64,000 bases of DNA from Nostoc sp. CHAB 5834 (GCA_020829485.1 JAIVFU010000006.1:62001-126000), one strand, 5' to 3'; counted from the stretch's first letter, positions 50,578 to 59,764 are shown. Numbers and translations are program-made. Notes: generated from the letters alone by a model not told the origin.

Positions 50578-52257
50578 ATGCTTAATATGAGTTTTGCACT
50601 CCCTACTTTGACCGTTAGCCAGATGTTTGGGCAAAAGACAATTCGACCGCTTACTGCTGCTACCCTGTGTGGCATTACTTTCATTAAAGATAGATTGATT
50701 GCCATTGACAGTATTAAAGGGCATCTACTAGAAATTGATCCTACCTCTGACAACAGCAAAATTCTTAATCCCCATCAAGTTAAAGAATTTACTGATGTCA
50801 CTGGTCTAGCTGCGTGGGAAGATACCCTGTGGGTGAGCCGAGAAAATAGTGTTTACTTGTGCAATCTCAATGCTTTGGCTCTGGAACATTTTGTAACATT
50901 GCCTTATCCGGCTGACGGCGTTGCTGTTTGGGAAACAACAGTTTATGTCAGCTGCCAAAGGCTAGGCTACATTCTGATTTATGACCGTGAAACGCGAAAA
51001 GAGATTACCAGGTTTTATGCCCCAGGCGTTGGGATAGAGAATTTAGCAGTCACCCAGGAAATGCTGTGGATTTGCGATCGCACCGAGCAATCAGTTTACG
51101 CGATGGATAGGGCTACAGGAGAACTTCTATTTAGTGTCCTGACACCCTTTGAATGCCCCACAGGCATAGCAATCCATAAAAATGCCGAAACAGACAAAGA
51201 AAGTATTTACATCGCCTACGCCTCAGAGGAGGCTTATATTCGGGATAATCCCAATGCTGATCCGAGTCATGAGCTAACATTCCGCGATCGCACTTTTATT
51301 CACCCTCTGTATTATCATTACGATCCAGATAAGCGCTACGCCCTCTCTAATGGCTATCTGATTGAAATGTCTTATGCTGAGGAAATTGCTCCCTTAGACG
51401 AGGTTTCTTTACCTGATCTGGAATGGCGCATCGCCTTACCATCGGAAACTGAGCGGCAAAAGGTGAAACACGTTGAACCCATTGGTATACCTTTTACCGA
51501 AGAAGTGGTACAAGGGCAACGTGTAGCAGTCTTTAAATTTGATTCTCTTGCCCCAGGTGAACGACATATATTTGGCTGGAAAGCACTTTTGGAAGTTCGC
51601 GGTATTAAGTATCGCATCACACCCAGAGATGTGGAAGATATACCTGAACTATCCCCAGAACTAGAAACACGCTACCTAGTGGATGACGACGATTTAGCAA
51701 TGGATACTACCATTGTTCGCCGTGCCGCCAGAGAAGCGATTGGTTCTGAAACCAATGTGCTGCGGAAAATGCACAGCATCCGTAACTACGTCTATGATCA
51801 GTTATCCTACGGTATTAAACCTTACATTGACACGCCAGATACAGTTTTAGAACGGGGCGTTGGTTCTTGTGGCGAATATGTCGGCGTTTTACTTGCCCTA
51901 TCCCGTTTAAATGGCATCCCCTGCCGCACCGTAGGTAGGTATAAATGCCCTGCCCATAGTGACTTACTAGGAGTGCCGCTACAACCCGACTTTAATCATG
52001 TTTGGTTGGAGTTCTATGTCCCGAATTTTGGTTGGTTGCCAATGGAATCAAATCCTGATGATATAGGTGAAGGTGGCCCTTATCCGACGCGCTTTTTTAT
52101 GGGCTTGTGCTGGTATCACATTGAAATTGGTAAAGGTATCACCTTTGAAACCGTGACAAGTCAAGGTGAGCGGCTAACTAAAGAAGATATCCCCATTGGC
52201 GATTTGGCGATAAATCATATCAGGTTCACAATTCTTAAAGAATTGCCGCCTTTTTAA
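50578..52257 (+). CDS. Transglutaminase-like cysteine protease-fold protein with N-terminal propeller-like domain
   Basis: About 559 residues (start at ATG 50578 or 50587; the longer frame from TTG 50542 is less likely). Residues 30-240 have repeated beta units (TFIKDRLIAIDSIKGHLLEI, AAWEDTLWVSRENSVYLCN, VYAMDRATGELLF), suggesting a beta-propeller. The C-terminal transglutaminase core has Cys in GVGSCGEYVGVLLAL, His in DFNHVWLEF, and Asp in ESNPDD: a complete Cys-His-Asp triad. No signal peptide, so probably a cytosolic peptidase, amidase or cross-linking enzyme; substrate unknown. A strong terminator follows. Confidence 0.88.
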   Translation: MLNMSFALPTLTVSQMFGQKTIRPLTAATLCGITFIKDRLIAIDSIKGHLLEIDPTSDNSKILNPHQVKEFTDVTGLAAWEDTLWVSRENSVYLCNLNALALEHFVTLPYPADGVAVWETTVYVSCQRLGYILIYDRETRKEITRFYAPGVGIENLAVTQEMLWICDRTEQSVYAMDRATGELLFSVLTPFECPTGIAIHKNAETDKESIYIAYASEEAYIRDNPNADPSHELTFRDRTFIHPLYYHYDPDKRYALSNGYLIEMSYAEEIAPLDEVSLPDLEWRIALPSETERQKVKHVEPIGIPFTEEVVQGQRVAVFKFDSLAPGERHIFGWKALLEVRGIKYRITPRDVEDIPELSPELETRYLVDDDDLAMDTTIVRRAAREAIGSETNVLRKMHSIRNYVYDQLSYGIKPYIDTPDTVLERGVGSCGEYVGVLLALSRLNGIPCRTVGRYKCPAHSDLLGVPLQPDFNHVWLEFYVPNFGWLPMESNPDDIGEGGPYPTRFFMGLCWYHIEIGKGITFETVTSQGERLTKEDIPIGDLAINHIRFTILKELPPF

Positions 52258-52336
52258 ATTTCTTCGATTTATTTACCCAAATTATGCTTTTTAATTAGCT
52301 CCTGTTTCTCAGGATTATTGAGTCAGTCTTCTAGAG

Positions 52337-52365
52337 CCTCAGCGATATAATCGCTGAGGTTTTTA
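52337..52365 (+). terminator. Intrinsic terminator after the transglutaminase-like gene
   Basis: Perfect 10-bp stem CCTCAGCGAT / ATCGCTGAGG with loop ATA, followed directly by TTTTTATC. Located 80 bp after the stop and 83 bp before the histidine-kinase start, it separates the two transcription units. Confidence 0.85.
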
Positions 52366-52447
52366 TCTGCTTTTTAGGCTATGTTGATTTAGTGGTTTTT
52401 CTTATTCATCAACCATGAAGACAACATTTTAGATTCAGACTAAGGGT

Positions 52448-53836
52448 ATGAATGATTGCAAATTTCTCAATGGCTCCTCTAACAAACAATATACGCAGCA
52501 GCAAAACTTCTCGCTAGCTTTTCTGCTGCGGATGATCAACGGTATATCTGACCCAATTTTTCTCAAAAACGACCAACATCAGTGGATACTACTTAACGAT
52601 GCCTTTTGTAATTTCATTGGGCATAACCGAGAAGAACTAATTGGCAAGTCTGACTATGATGTTTTTTCCAAAGCGGAAGCTGATGTGTTTTGGGAAAAAG
52701 ATGAACTGGTTTTCACTACAGGGATAACTCATGAAAACGAGGAATTATTTACAGATTCCGATGGCGCAACACACTGTATCCTGACCAAAAAATATTTGTT
52801 TAAGGATGATTTAGGTAATCGTTTCTTAGTTGGGATTATTCGTGATTTAACAGAGCAAAAGCAGGTAGAAGCTGCCCTGCGCCGTAGTAATGGTGTGCTT
52901 AAACAAGCGGAAGCAGACCTACGACAGCAAACACAAGAATTAGAAACAGCATTATCTAAACTACAAAATACCCAAATTCAGTTAATTCAAAGCGAAAAAA
53001 TGTCCAGTTTGGGTCAACTAGTTGCAGGTGTGGCACATGAAATCAACAACCCAGTTAGCTTTATTTACGGCAATATTAGCCCAGCTGATGAATACACCAA
53101 AAGTTTATTTTCACTGTTAGAACTCTACCAAAAATATTATCCCCAACCAGTCAAGGCAATTCACGAGTTTGCAAATCTGATTGAACTAGACTTCTTAAGG
53201 TCAGACTTACCCAAATTATTCCAATCGATGATGATAGGAGCAGAGCGGATTCGAGAGATTGTGCTTTCCCTGCGGACTTTCTCGCGCTTAGATGAAGCTG
53301 AAATGAAACGGGTTGATATCCATGAGGGAATTGATAGTACGATGATGATTATCCAAAGCCGCCTCAAGGCTACTAACCAGCGCCCGAAAATTGAGGTGAT
53401 CAAAGAATATGGCAACCTCCCCTTGATTGAATGTTATGCTGGGCAGTTAAACCAAGTATTTATGAATATTTTAGTGAATGCGATCGATGCTTTAGAAGAT
53501 TCATCGGTTACAGGTCGGTGGTCAGCAAAAAAACGACTAATAACAGATAATCCCCGAATTTATATTCGCACCAAATTACTAACACCAAATCAAGTCACAA
53601 TTGGCATTGCTGACAACGGACTCGGAATACCAGAAAATGTTAAAAAGCAACTATTTAATCCCTTTTTTACGACCAAGCCCGTTGGAAAAGGTACGGGTAT
53701 GGGGCTAGCTATTAGTCACCAAATTATCACAGAAAAACATGGCGGCTCTTTAGAATGCATTTCGCAACCAGGAGTTGGTGCTGAGTTTATCATTCGCATT
53801 CCCCTCATTCAACAACGTCAAATTTCTAACCCCTGA
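52448..53836 (+). CDS. PAS-domain sensor histidine kinase (soluble)
   Basis: 462 residues, no membrane segment. PAS domain at about 25-140 (NGISDPIFLKNDQHQWILLN, HNREELIGKSDYDVF, IRDLTEQKQ), a coiled-coil linker (140-185), then the HisKA dimerisation helix with phospho-acceptor His197 (VAGVAHEINNP). The HATPase_c domain has an N box (NQVFMNILVNAIDALED), G1 (IADNGLGIPENV), F box (FNPFFTTKPVGKGTG) and G2 (GMGLAIS). A cytosolic sensor; no cognate regulator nearby. Its 3' end overlaps the convergent nuclease gene by 11 bp. Confidence 0.95.
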   Translation: MNDCKFLNGSSNKQYTQQQNFSLAFLLRMINGISDPIFLKNDQHQWILLNDAFCNFIGHNREELIGKSDYDVFSKAEADVFWEKDELVFTTGITHENEELFTDSDGATHCILTKKYLFKDDLGNRFLVGIIRDLTEQKQVEAALRRSNGVLKQAEADLRQQTQELETALSKLQNTQIQLIQSEKMSSLGQLVAGVAHEINNPVSFIYGNISPADEYTKSLFSLLELYQKYYPQPVKAIHEFANLIELDFLRSDLPKLFQSMMIGAERIREIVLSLRTFSRLDEAEMKRVDIHEGIDSTMMIIQSRLKATNQRPKIEVIKEYGNLPLIECYAGQLNQVFMNILVNAIDALEDSSVTGRWSAKKRLITDNPRIYIRTKLLTPNQVTIGIADNGLGIPENVKKQLFNPFFTTKPVGKGTGMGLAISHQIITEKHGGSLECISQPGVGAEFIIRIPLIQQRQISNP

Positions 53837-54686
53837 TATTAACTCTTAAACTTGGCAGTGGATATGATTGATGCTGCTTAAAATTGGCAAACTCACAGAT
53901 GGAGTTAAATGGACAAAAGCGACAGTGAGAGCCAGGATTAGGAGGGAAAATTTTACTGAAATTAGTAGTTTCTTCCTGATATTTTTGCAAATCGTGCTGG
54001 TGCTTGTGGGCAATATTAGCTAACTCAAATTTTAAGTATTCTAATTCACTATTATTGATGCTAATTAACTCAGATTTTTTACATATTTCCAAATTATAAA
54101 ATGATGCAACAGCTTCTCGTCCAGGGTAAAGATAACGAGCAGCTACTAAGTAAACTAATGCCTGTCGTCTGTCAAAAGCCGATTTACCAGTTTTAAAATC
54201 TAAAATATGTAATGTGCGATCGCTCTCAATGAAAACGCAGTCCATAGCCGCATATAAGCGAAAGCAATAATCTTCTTGTTCAACTACTATCGGTTTAGGA
54301 AAGCCTTCATCACCCGGAGTTAATTGGATAATATCTTTATCCAAAAGCAACGGCGCATCATGATATTTTTTCAGAATTTGCAGCACGCGTTGCTGGACTT
54401 GATCGCTTGAGTTGCCTAATTTAAGTAGCTGTGCAACTCTTTCTACACCATCGGCTTGCTTTAACAGATGCCTGTGATGATGAAACTCATAAATGCCTTT
54501 TTGGGCGAGTATGCCAATGCGCTGGGGTGCGGTGGCTTGCCCTAAAAGCGCTTTGACTTGTGGTTCGTGTTGCCGTGCTTTGATAAACCCCCGTCTCATC
54601 TGGCAATGCCAGCGTTCTTGCCCGGTTGCTGGGGCAACTAGAGACCAAAGGTGATAACTGGCAAAAGGTCGATCGGGGGTTGACAT
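53826..54686 (-). CDS. PD-(D/E)XK nuclease-family protein (RecB/Cas4-like)
   Basis: 286 residues. Catalytic pattern: Asp149 (YAAMDCVF), then LDFKTGK (Asp163, Lys165) and a helix motif (RRQALVYLVAARYL). A C-terminal GSHCRFCPFNSICEF cluster, with a possible fourth Cys at residue 28 (RWHCQMRRGF), resembles the iron-sulphur arrangement of Cas4/AddB-type nucleases, with one N-terminal and three C-terminal Cys. Likely a DNA exonuclease domain protein acting in repair. There are no cas genes or CRISPR array in the window, so a CRISPR role is not supported. It is convergent with, and overlapping, the histidine kinase. Confidence 0.85.
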   Translation of the reverse strand: MSTPDRPFASYHLWSLVAPATGQERWHCQMRRGFIKARQHEPQVKALLGQATAPQRIGILAQKGIYEFHHHRHLLKQADGVERVAQLLKLGNSSDQVQQRVLQILKKYHDAPLLLDKDIIQLTPGDEGFPKPIVVEQEDYCFRLYAAMDCVFIESDRTLHILDFKTGKSAFDRRQALVYLVAARYLYPGREAVASFYNLEICKKSELISINNSELEYLKFELANIAHKHQHDLQKYQEETTNFSKIFPPNPGSHCRFCPFNSICEFANFKQHQSYPLPSLRVNIRG

Positions 54687-54832
54687 TGCTCAGAAACAGT
54701 GAGAGAAAATACGGTGGAGAGAAGTTTAAGCTAAGGCTTCCTTAGAAAAGAACTTCGGAGAATACTTGCTGCTACACACGCTTTGCGGGAAGCTTGAATA
54801 GTACTGATAATGTACGGGAGCAAGTGGCAAAA

Positions 54833-56248
54833 ATGTCCAGCAAGATAAAATTTGGCACCGATGGATGGCGAGGAATTATTGCCGATGACTTTACTTTTCC
54901 CAATGTGCGGAAAGTAACAAGGGCAATCGCCACTTATTTAGAAACAGCCTACACAAAAGATAGACCAGTACTTATTGCCTACGATACTCGTTTTTTAGCT
55001 GACCAGTTTGCTCAGACAGCGGCGCAAGTACTTGCAGACTTAGGTTGGACTGTAAAAGTTACTGATCGGGATTGCCCCACACCAGTAATTGCCTACAACG
55101 CCCGTCACCTAAATTCCGCTGGGGCGTTAATGTTTACTGCTAGTCATAATCCAGCACCCTACTGTGGAATTAAATATATACCCGATTATGCTGGGCCTGC
55201 CACTCCAGAGATTACTGATACTATTGTGGCAAATATAGAAAGTGCATCTGATGAGTTGCCTGGAAGCAACCCGTCAGGTTCAATTTCAATTTTCGATCCG
55301 AAACCTGATTACCTGCAATTTATCTACACCCTACTTGATGTAGAAAAGATTAAAAGCGCTAATTTAAAGGTAAAGTACGATGCTCTGTATTCTACCTCTC
55401 GCGGCTATTTAGATGAAGTTTTGCTTCATTGTGGCGTTCAGCTAGAAAGTTTCCACGATTGGCGGGATGTTTTATTTGGGGGTGGAATGCCAGAACCCAA
55501 AGGAGAACAATTAGTTGAGTTAGTGGAAGCAGTAGTTCGCGATCAAGCCGATTTGGGCTTGGCGACGGATGGAGATAGCGATCGCTTTGGTATCGTTGAT
55601 GAACAAGGAACTGTCCTGACTCCGAATACTGTGCTGTTGGTTCTAGCACGTCATTTAATCAAAAACAAAGGTAAAACAGGCGCTATAGTCCGCACTGTGG
55701 CGACAACCCACCTGCTGGATAATTTTGCTGCTAAAAATGGGCTGCAAATTTACGAAACACCAGTCGGTTTTAAATACATCGGCGAAAAAATGCGCGAAAC
55801 TGCCGTGTTAATCGGTGGAGAAGAATCAGGTGGTTTGAGTATTATTGGGCATATTCCCGAAAAAGACGGGGTATTAGCCGATATGCTGGTGGCAGAAGCG
55901 ATCGCTTATGAAGGCAAACCCTTAAGCCAACTTGTTAAAGAAGCGATCGCCGAAGCCGATGGCCCACTTTACAACAAGCGCTTAGATTTGCACCTCACAG
56001 AGGCGCACAAAATCGCCGTCATCGACTCTTTTACTAAAAATCCACCTACAGAGGTAGCAGGAATTAAAGTCAAGGAAGTCGGGCGTAAAGACGGTATTAA
56101 GCTGTATTTAGAAGAAGGTAGCTGGGTTTTACTGCGTCCTTCTGGTACAGAACCACTGGTGCGCGTCTACCTAGAAACTCACACTCCCGAAAAACTCACC
56201 CAAATCGCCCAAGAGTTAGAGAGTGTCATTGCTAAACTAGAGGGATAA
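54833..56248 (+). CDS. Phosphohexomutase (phosphoglucomutase/phosphomannomutase family)
   Basis: About 471 residues from MSSKIKFGTDGWRG (54833); the frame extends to TTG 54794, but conserved sequence starts here and GGGAG lies upstream. Active-site Ser104 in FTASHNP, Mg2+ loop DGDSDRFG, sugar-binding GEESGG and phosphate-binding RPSGTEP are all present. Interconverts hexose 1- and 6-phosphates, feeding glycogen, sucrose or nucleotide-sugar synthesis. The exact sugar cannot be fixed from motifs. It is followed by a long heptad-like repeat tract. Confidence 0.93.
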   Translation: MSSKIKFGTDGWRGIIADDFTFPNVRKVTRAIATYLETAYTKDRPVLIAYDTRFLADQFAQTAAQVLADLGWTVKVTDRDCPTPVIAYNARHLNSAGALMFTASHNPAPYCGIKYIPDYAGPATPEITDTIVANIESASDELPGSNPSGSISIFDPKPDYLQFIYTLLDVEKIKSANLKVKYDALYSTSRGYLDEVLLHCGVQLESFHDWRDVLFGGGMPEPKGEQLVELVEAVVRDQADLGLATDGDSDRFGIVDEQGTVLTPNTVLLVLARHLIKNKGKTGAIVRTVATTHLLDNFAAKNGLQIYETPVGFKYIGEKMRETAVLIGGEESGGLSIIGHIPEKDGVLADMLVAEAIAYEGKPLSQLVKEAIAEADGPLYNKRLDLHLTEAHKIAVIDSFTKNPPTEVAGIKVKEVGRKDGIKLYLEEGSWVLLRPSGTEPLVRVYLETHTPEKLTQIAQELESVIAKLEG

Positions 56249-56256
56249 GAATTAGG

Positions 56257-56404
56257 AGTTAGGAGTTAAGAGTTAGGAGCTAGGAGTTAAGAGTTAAGAG
56301 TTGTAAATTAACAATTTTTAACTTCTAACTCCTATTCACAGTTATGAGTTATGAGTTCTAAATTAATAACTCCTAACTTCTCACTCCTAACTCCTAACCT
56401 TTAG
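56257..56404. repeat. (GAGTTAG)n / (CTAACTC)n low-complexity inverted tract
   Basis: Left half is tandem ttaggagttaggagttaagagttagg. Right half is its complement (taactcctaacttctcactcctaactcctaacc), so the whole can form a long imperfect hairpin. The CTCCTAA units are the same as those inserted in frame in nifJ at 1028-1111. Confidence 0.7.
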
Positions 56405-56424
56405 CTTTTAACTTCGCTCAAAAT

Positions 56425-56700
56425 ATGAAAATCGCTCCTTTTTTGACATCTTTAGTTTTAGCGGTTTGGGTAATAGCGATCGCAATTATTTCAGTCCAAA
56501 ATGCCACACCCGTATCGTTAAAATTCTTAACATTCCAATCCATTCAGATACCAATGGGTTTAGTGCTAGCTTTTAGTGCCTGTGTAGGGTTAATTGGCAT
56601 GGCGCTGCTGCAACCTCTCTGGGGACTTGCTGGCATTGGGCAGCGTAATTCTCGACTAGAAGAGGATGCCGAATTTTTTGTTGATGATGAAGATTTTTGA
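56425..56700 (+). CDS. LapA-like (DUF1049) small membrane protein
   Basis: 91 residues. Two membrane helices (FLTSLVLAVWVIAIAIISVQN and MGLVLAFSACVGLIGMALL) around the conserved QNATPVSLKFLTFQSIQIPMG block, then an acidic tail (RLEEDAEFFVDDEDF). LapA/DUF1049 proteins are inner-membrane proteins linked to LPS assembly in E. coli; the role in cyanobacteria is unknown. Stands alone between repeats. Confidence 0.85.
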   Translation: MKIAPFLTSLVLAVWVIAIAIISVQNATPVSLKFLTFQSIQIPMGLVLAFSACVGLIGMALLQPLWGLAGIGQRNSRLEEDAEFFVDDEDF

Positions 56701-56861
56701 GGTTTGAATAGCTGTGCAGTTTGAACCTCACACCACTAAAAGTAGCGTGATTCCTGCTTCACAGACAATTGCTTGAGTTGCCTCAAGTCTTACACCATCT
56801 CCACAGGCGTTTTAAAAGTCTCTGGCGCACCGACAGCGACTTTTAAACAATTACCTAAATA

Positions 56862-57289
56862 GTAGGACTTACGCATTGACAAGAAATACCAAATATATAT
56901 TAAGGTTAAAAACCATATCTTTTGTAAGGGCACAGCAATGCTCATACGTGTCAACTTAACGTGAAAGCCATGTCGAGACGTGATATTCAGTTCTCTGGCT
57001 TCCCATCACTCACCGCGTCACCCCACCCTAACCCTCCCCGATGCATTGGGGAGGGAACTGGATTTCTTTTTCCCCCCAATGCATCGGGGGGATTAAGGGG
57101 GGTAAAACGCCTGTGGGACATGCATTTTTGCTTAAGTTGACACCAATGAGCAATGCTGTGCCTCTACAGCATGGTCTATTTGCGTAGTTTACCGCCGTAG
57201 GCATCGCAGGATAATTAAGAAAAGCCTGAAAACTTCCTATTTTAAGTAATGTACATCACGATGTATTTGTACAGTGCGTAAATCCTACA
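56862..57289. mobile_element. Outer element (TIR GTAGGACTTACGCA) containing nested repeats
   Basis: Ends GTAGGACTTACGCATTG and CAGTGCGTAAATCCTAC. Subtracting the nested family A element leaves about 215 bp, including the hairpin AAGGGCACAGCAATGCTGTGCCTCT. The same TIR family appears at 31582-31698. Confidence 0.7.
56943..57148. mobile_element. MITE-like element family A, copy 2, 9 bp TSD at hairpin apex
   Basis: 206 bp with ends CATACGTGTCAACTTAAC and GCTTAAGTTGACACCAATG, flanked by the 9 bp direct repeat AGCAATGCT (56934-56942, 57149-57157). Removing element and one TSD copy restores the hairpin GGCACAGCAATGCTGTGCC. The reverse complement matches 5600-5809, including the aacgtgaaa..cgtctcgaca, gcggtgagtgatgg and gatgcattgggg blocks. 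Confidence 0.88.
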
Positions 57290-57325
57290 GTCATCAGTCA
57301 TCAGTCATCAGTCATCAGTCATCAA
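57286..57325. repeat. Heptanucleotide tract (TCATCAG)n
   Basis: Five tandem cagtcat units, then atcaag. A typical short tandem repeat of this genome; the same unit in another arrangement is at 16216-16266. Confidence 0.8.
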
Positions 57326-57442
57326 GTGTATTATTTAACCCCGTTGAAATCCCTACCAATCAACGGTTTTTTTAATTAACTTGCTCATCAGGGCGCGATC
57401 GCGTCAAAATAAGAGTTAAAGACGCTGTAACCTAACTTAACA

Positions 57443-58693
57443 ATGGCACTGCTTGAGCAAATCTCCCCTCAACCTACACCGCCAGACTTGCGGGGATATG
57501 AATATGATTTGGTAATTGTCGGCGGTGGGATTATTGGGTTAACTCTAGCCTCTGCTTTAAAAGATTCTGGCTTGAGTGTCTTGCTGATTGAAGCGAAAGT
57601 CGCATCAGCAGCCATAGCTAAAGGGCAAGCTTATGCAGTTCATCAGCTTTCGGCGCTAATTTACCAAGGAATTGGAGTTTGGGACAAAATGTTGCCTCAA
57701 ATCGCCAAATATTGCCGAGTTCGTCTTTCTGATGCCGATTATCCCAATGTGGTTGAATTTACCACAAATGATATAGATACAGCAGAATTGGGTTATGTGG
57801 CGGAACACCAAGCGCTATTGCAGCCTTTGCAAGAGTTTGTCCAAGATTGTGCAAATGTGACTTATCTGTGTCCGGCTGAAGTGGTAAATACGCAATACCA
57901 GCAGGATATAGTAGCGATAGATATTAAAGTTGCCGATCAGTTATACTCAGTTCGCAGCAAATTACTGATAGCAGCAGATGGGGCGCGATCGCCAATTCGG
58001 CAAGCTGCTGGGATCAAAACCTCTGGCTGGAAATATTGGCAGTCTTGCATCGTGGCATTTGTCAAACCAGAAAAGCCCCACAATAACACCGCTTACGAAA
58101 GATTTTGGTCTAGCGGCCCCTTTGCGATTTTACCTTTACCGGGGAACCGTTGCCGCATTGTATGGACAGCCCCCCATGAAGAAGCAAAAGCTTTATGTGA
58201 CTTAGATGATGAGCAATTTTTAAGAGAACTTACCCGTCGCTACGGCGATCAGATGGGGAAATTGGAATTACTAGGCGATCGCTTTGTATTCCAGGTACAA
58301 CTCATGCAAAGCGATCGCTATGTTCTCCCCCGACTGGCATTAATTGGTGATGCGGCGCACAATTGCCATCCTGTGGGCGGACAAGGTTTAAATCTGGGGA
58401 TTCGGGATGCAGCAGCTTTGGCGCAAGTAATCCAAACAGCGCACCAAGCAGGTAAAGATATTGGCGACATTCAAATTTTGAAAAGTTATGAACACTGGCG
58501 CAAGCTGGAAAACCTGACGATTTTAGGTTTCACCGATTTGTTAGATCGGATGTTTTCTAATAACTTTTTACCTGTGGTAGTGGTGCGTCGCCTGGGTTTA
58601 TGGTTTTTACAGCGAGTCCCTGTATTAAAGGTGTTTATGCTGAAGTTGATGATTGGGTTGAAGGGGCGGACTCCAGAATTGGCAAAACGATAA
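57443..58693 (+). CDS. FAD-dependent hydroxylase, UbiH/Coq6 family
   Basis: 416 residues. FAD-binding GGGIIG at residues 26-31 (DLVIVGGGIIGLTLASAL), the DG motif (LLIAADGARSPIRQAAGI) and the GD motif (LALIGDAAHNCHPVGGQGLNLGIRDAAALA). A flavoprotein monooxygenase of the type used for ring hydroxylation of quinone precursors; in cyanobacteria it may act on plastoquinone or another aromatic. A C-terminal hydrophobic segment (FLPVVVVRRLGLWFLQRVPVLKVFMLKLMIG) suggests membrane association. Monocistronic. Confidence 0.92.
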   Translation: MALLEQISPQPTPPDLRGYEYDLVIVGGGIIGLTLASALKDSGLSVLLIEAKVASAAIAKGQAYAVHQLSALIYQGIGVWDKMLPQIAKYCRVRLSDADYPNVVEFTTNDIDTAELGYVAEHQALLQPLQEFVQDCANVTYLCPAEVVNTQYQQDIVAIDIKVADQLYSVRSKLLIAADGARSPIRQAAGIKTSGWKYWQSCIVAFVKPEKPHNNTAYERFWSSGPFAILPLPGNRCRIVWTAPHEEAKALCDLDDEQFLRELTRRYGDQMGKLELLGDRFVFQVQLMQSDRYVLPRLALIGDAAHNCHPVGGQGLNLGIRDAAALAQVIQTAHQAGKDIGDIQILKSYEHWRKLENLTILGFTDLLDRMFSNNFLPVVVVRRLGLWFLQRVPVLKVFMLKLMIGLKGRTPELAKR

Positions 58694-58703
58694 GGTTTAA
58701 AGG

Positions 58704-59324
58704 CTACACCACAGCAGCTTGAAAAATCTGATTTGGGGTAAGATTCAATTCGGGAAAAGTTTGGGAAATAATGCGATCGCTATCTCGAAACTTACTTATC
58801 TGATATTCTCCGTCAACCAAGTTACAAACGGAGATTGTCGGCTGTTTGGGATTGCCGATAAAATTACGCCCACCCAAGGCAGCATAATCGACAATCCAGT
58901 ATTCTGGGATACCCATCTCTTCATAGTCAGCATACTTCAAGTAATAATCGTCTCGCCAGTTAGTTGATACAACCTCAATTGCCAAAGGGATCGATGCACC
59001 CAAACTAACGGTAGATTGTTTTTGCCATAATTTTTCATTTGCCAGATTTGCACGATTTAGCACTAACACATCTGGTAAGTAACCAGAATCTTTTTCAGGA
59101 GGTCTAACTATAGCTTGGTTGGGGATACTGTAAGGCAGGTTTAATCGGTCAATTGAAGCACTAAGCTTTATCGTCAAAAATCCTTTAACATCTTCGTGTT
59201 CCCCTACCGGTTGCGCCATTTCAACAATTTCTCCTTTATGTAGTTCGTAGCGGACTCTTCGATTTTCGGGTAGCCAATCGACAAATTCCTCAAAGGTTAC
59301 TAGCTTGGGTATGGCTTGAGTCAT
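58704..59324 (-). CDS. Uma2-family (DUF820) putative restriction-like endonuclease
   Basis: 206 residues. N-terminal VTFEEFVDWLP..RRVRYELHKGEIVEM, then DSGYLPDVLVLN (catalytic Asp), IPLAIEVVSTNWRDDYYLKYADYEEMGIPEYWIVDY (Glu-x-Val and Lys), ending LNLTPNQIFQAAVV. A PD-(D/E)XK fold that is hugely expanded in cyanobacteria; cellular role uncertain. Convergent with the FAD hydroxylase, 10 bp apart. Confidence 0.92.
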   Translation of the reverse strand: MTQAIPKLVTFEEFVDWLPENRRVRYELHKGEIVEMAQPVGEHEDVKGFLTIKLSASIDRLNLPYSIPNQAIVRPPEKDSGYLPDVLVLNRANLANEKLWQKQSTVSLGASIPLAIEVVSTNWRDDYYLKYADYEEMGIPEYWIVDYAALGGRNFIGNPKQPTISVCNLVDGEYQISKFRDSDRIISQTFPELNLTPNQIFQAAVV

Positions 59325-59764
59325 GGCTTTTGAGAGTTACTGCTTTGAAAATATTATCTCTAATCTAGGGGACTTCGGACAGCTTTTTCACCACGAAAAA
59401 CGCGCTTATATTGGGAGTGCCGCATTTGCTATATCGGCGACTCCATTTGTTATTTCGCAGCGATCGCATAAGTAAGTCGGTAAGAATAAATCAAACTAGA
59501 TTAAGTAATGTAAAAAATCTTGAGATTAGTTTGTAGTGAGGGCTTCAGCCCTCAAAATAGGACTAAAGTCCTCTCTACGAGACGCTGCGCGTAGCTTGCT
59601 TCCCGCAGGGGTACACTACAAACCTTGAATTATTCACGCCGTTCTACTTAGTAGTATTTTGGAAGCAATGCCTATGGCGGGCTACGCCTACGCTAGTTAT
59701 TCGGCCAAATTTTATTCAATATAATCTTTGATTTGCTTGAAATTGAAAGACAGAGGAAAAAACA
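59325..59764. other. Intergenic region with a family C element
   Basis: Contains the family C element 59469-59651 and a gcctatggcgggctacgcctacgct module (59670-59694). Promoter of the Uma2 gene presumably at 59325-59400. No gene. Confidence 0.6.
59469..59651. mobile_element. MITE-like element family C, copy 4
   Basis: 183 bp, differing from 36570-36753 at only a few positions (for example gtaagaataa for gtgagaataa, tcaaaatagg for tcataagagg). Ends TAAGTAAGTCGG / CCGTTCTACTTA. Confidence 0.9.

Larger units (their letters stand above)
56701..57442. other. 742 bp intergenic region, nested repeats
   Basis: Contains an outer AGGACTTACGCA-ended element (56862-57289), in it a GGCACAGC hairpin, and in that a family A MITE (56943-57148); then a (TCATCAG)n tract (57286-57325). 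HIP1 gcgatcgcg lies at 57396. No gene. Confidence 0.7.

Noticed and set aside
53826..54686. Cas4 annotation for the PD-(D/E)XK protein
   Set aside because: Cys arrangement is similar, but there are no cas genes or repeats in the window; a general RecB-like nuclease name is safer.
57286..57325. Iteron or origin-like repeats
   Set aside because: Seven-base tandem tract typical of cyanobacterial short tandem repeats; no replication genes nearby.
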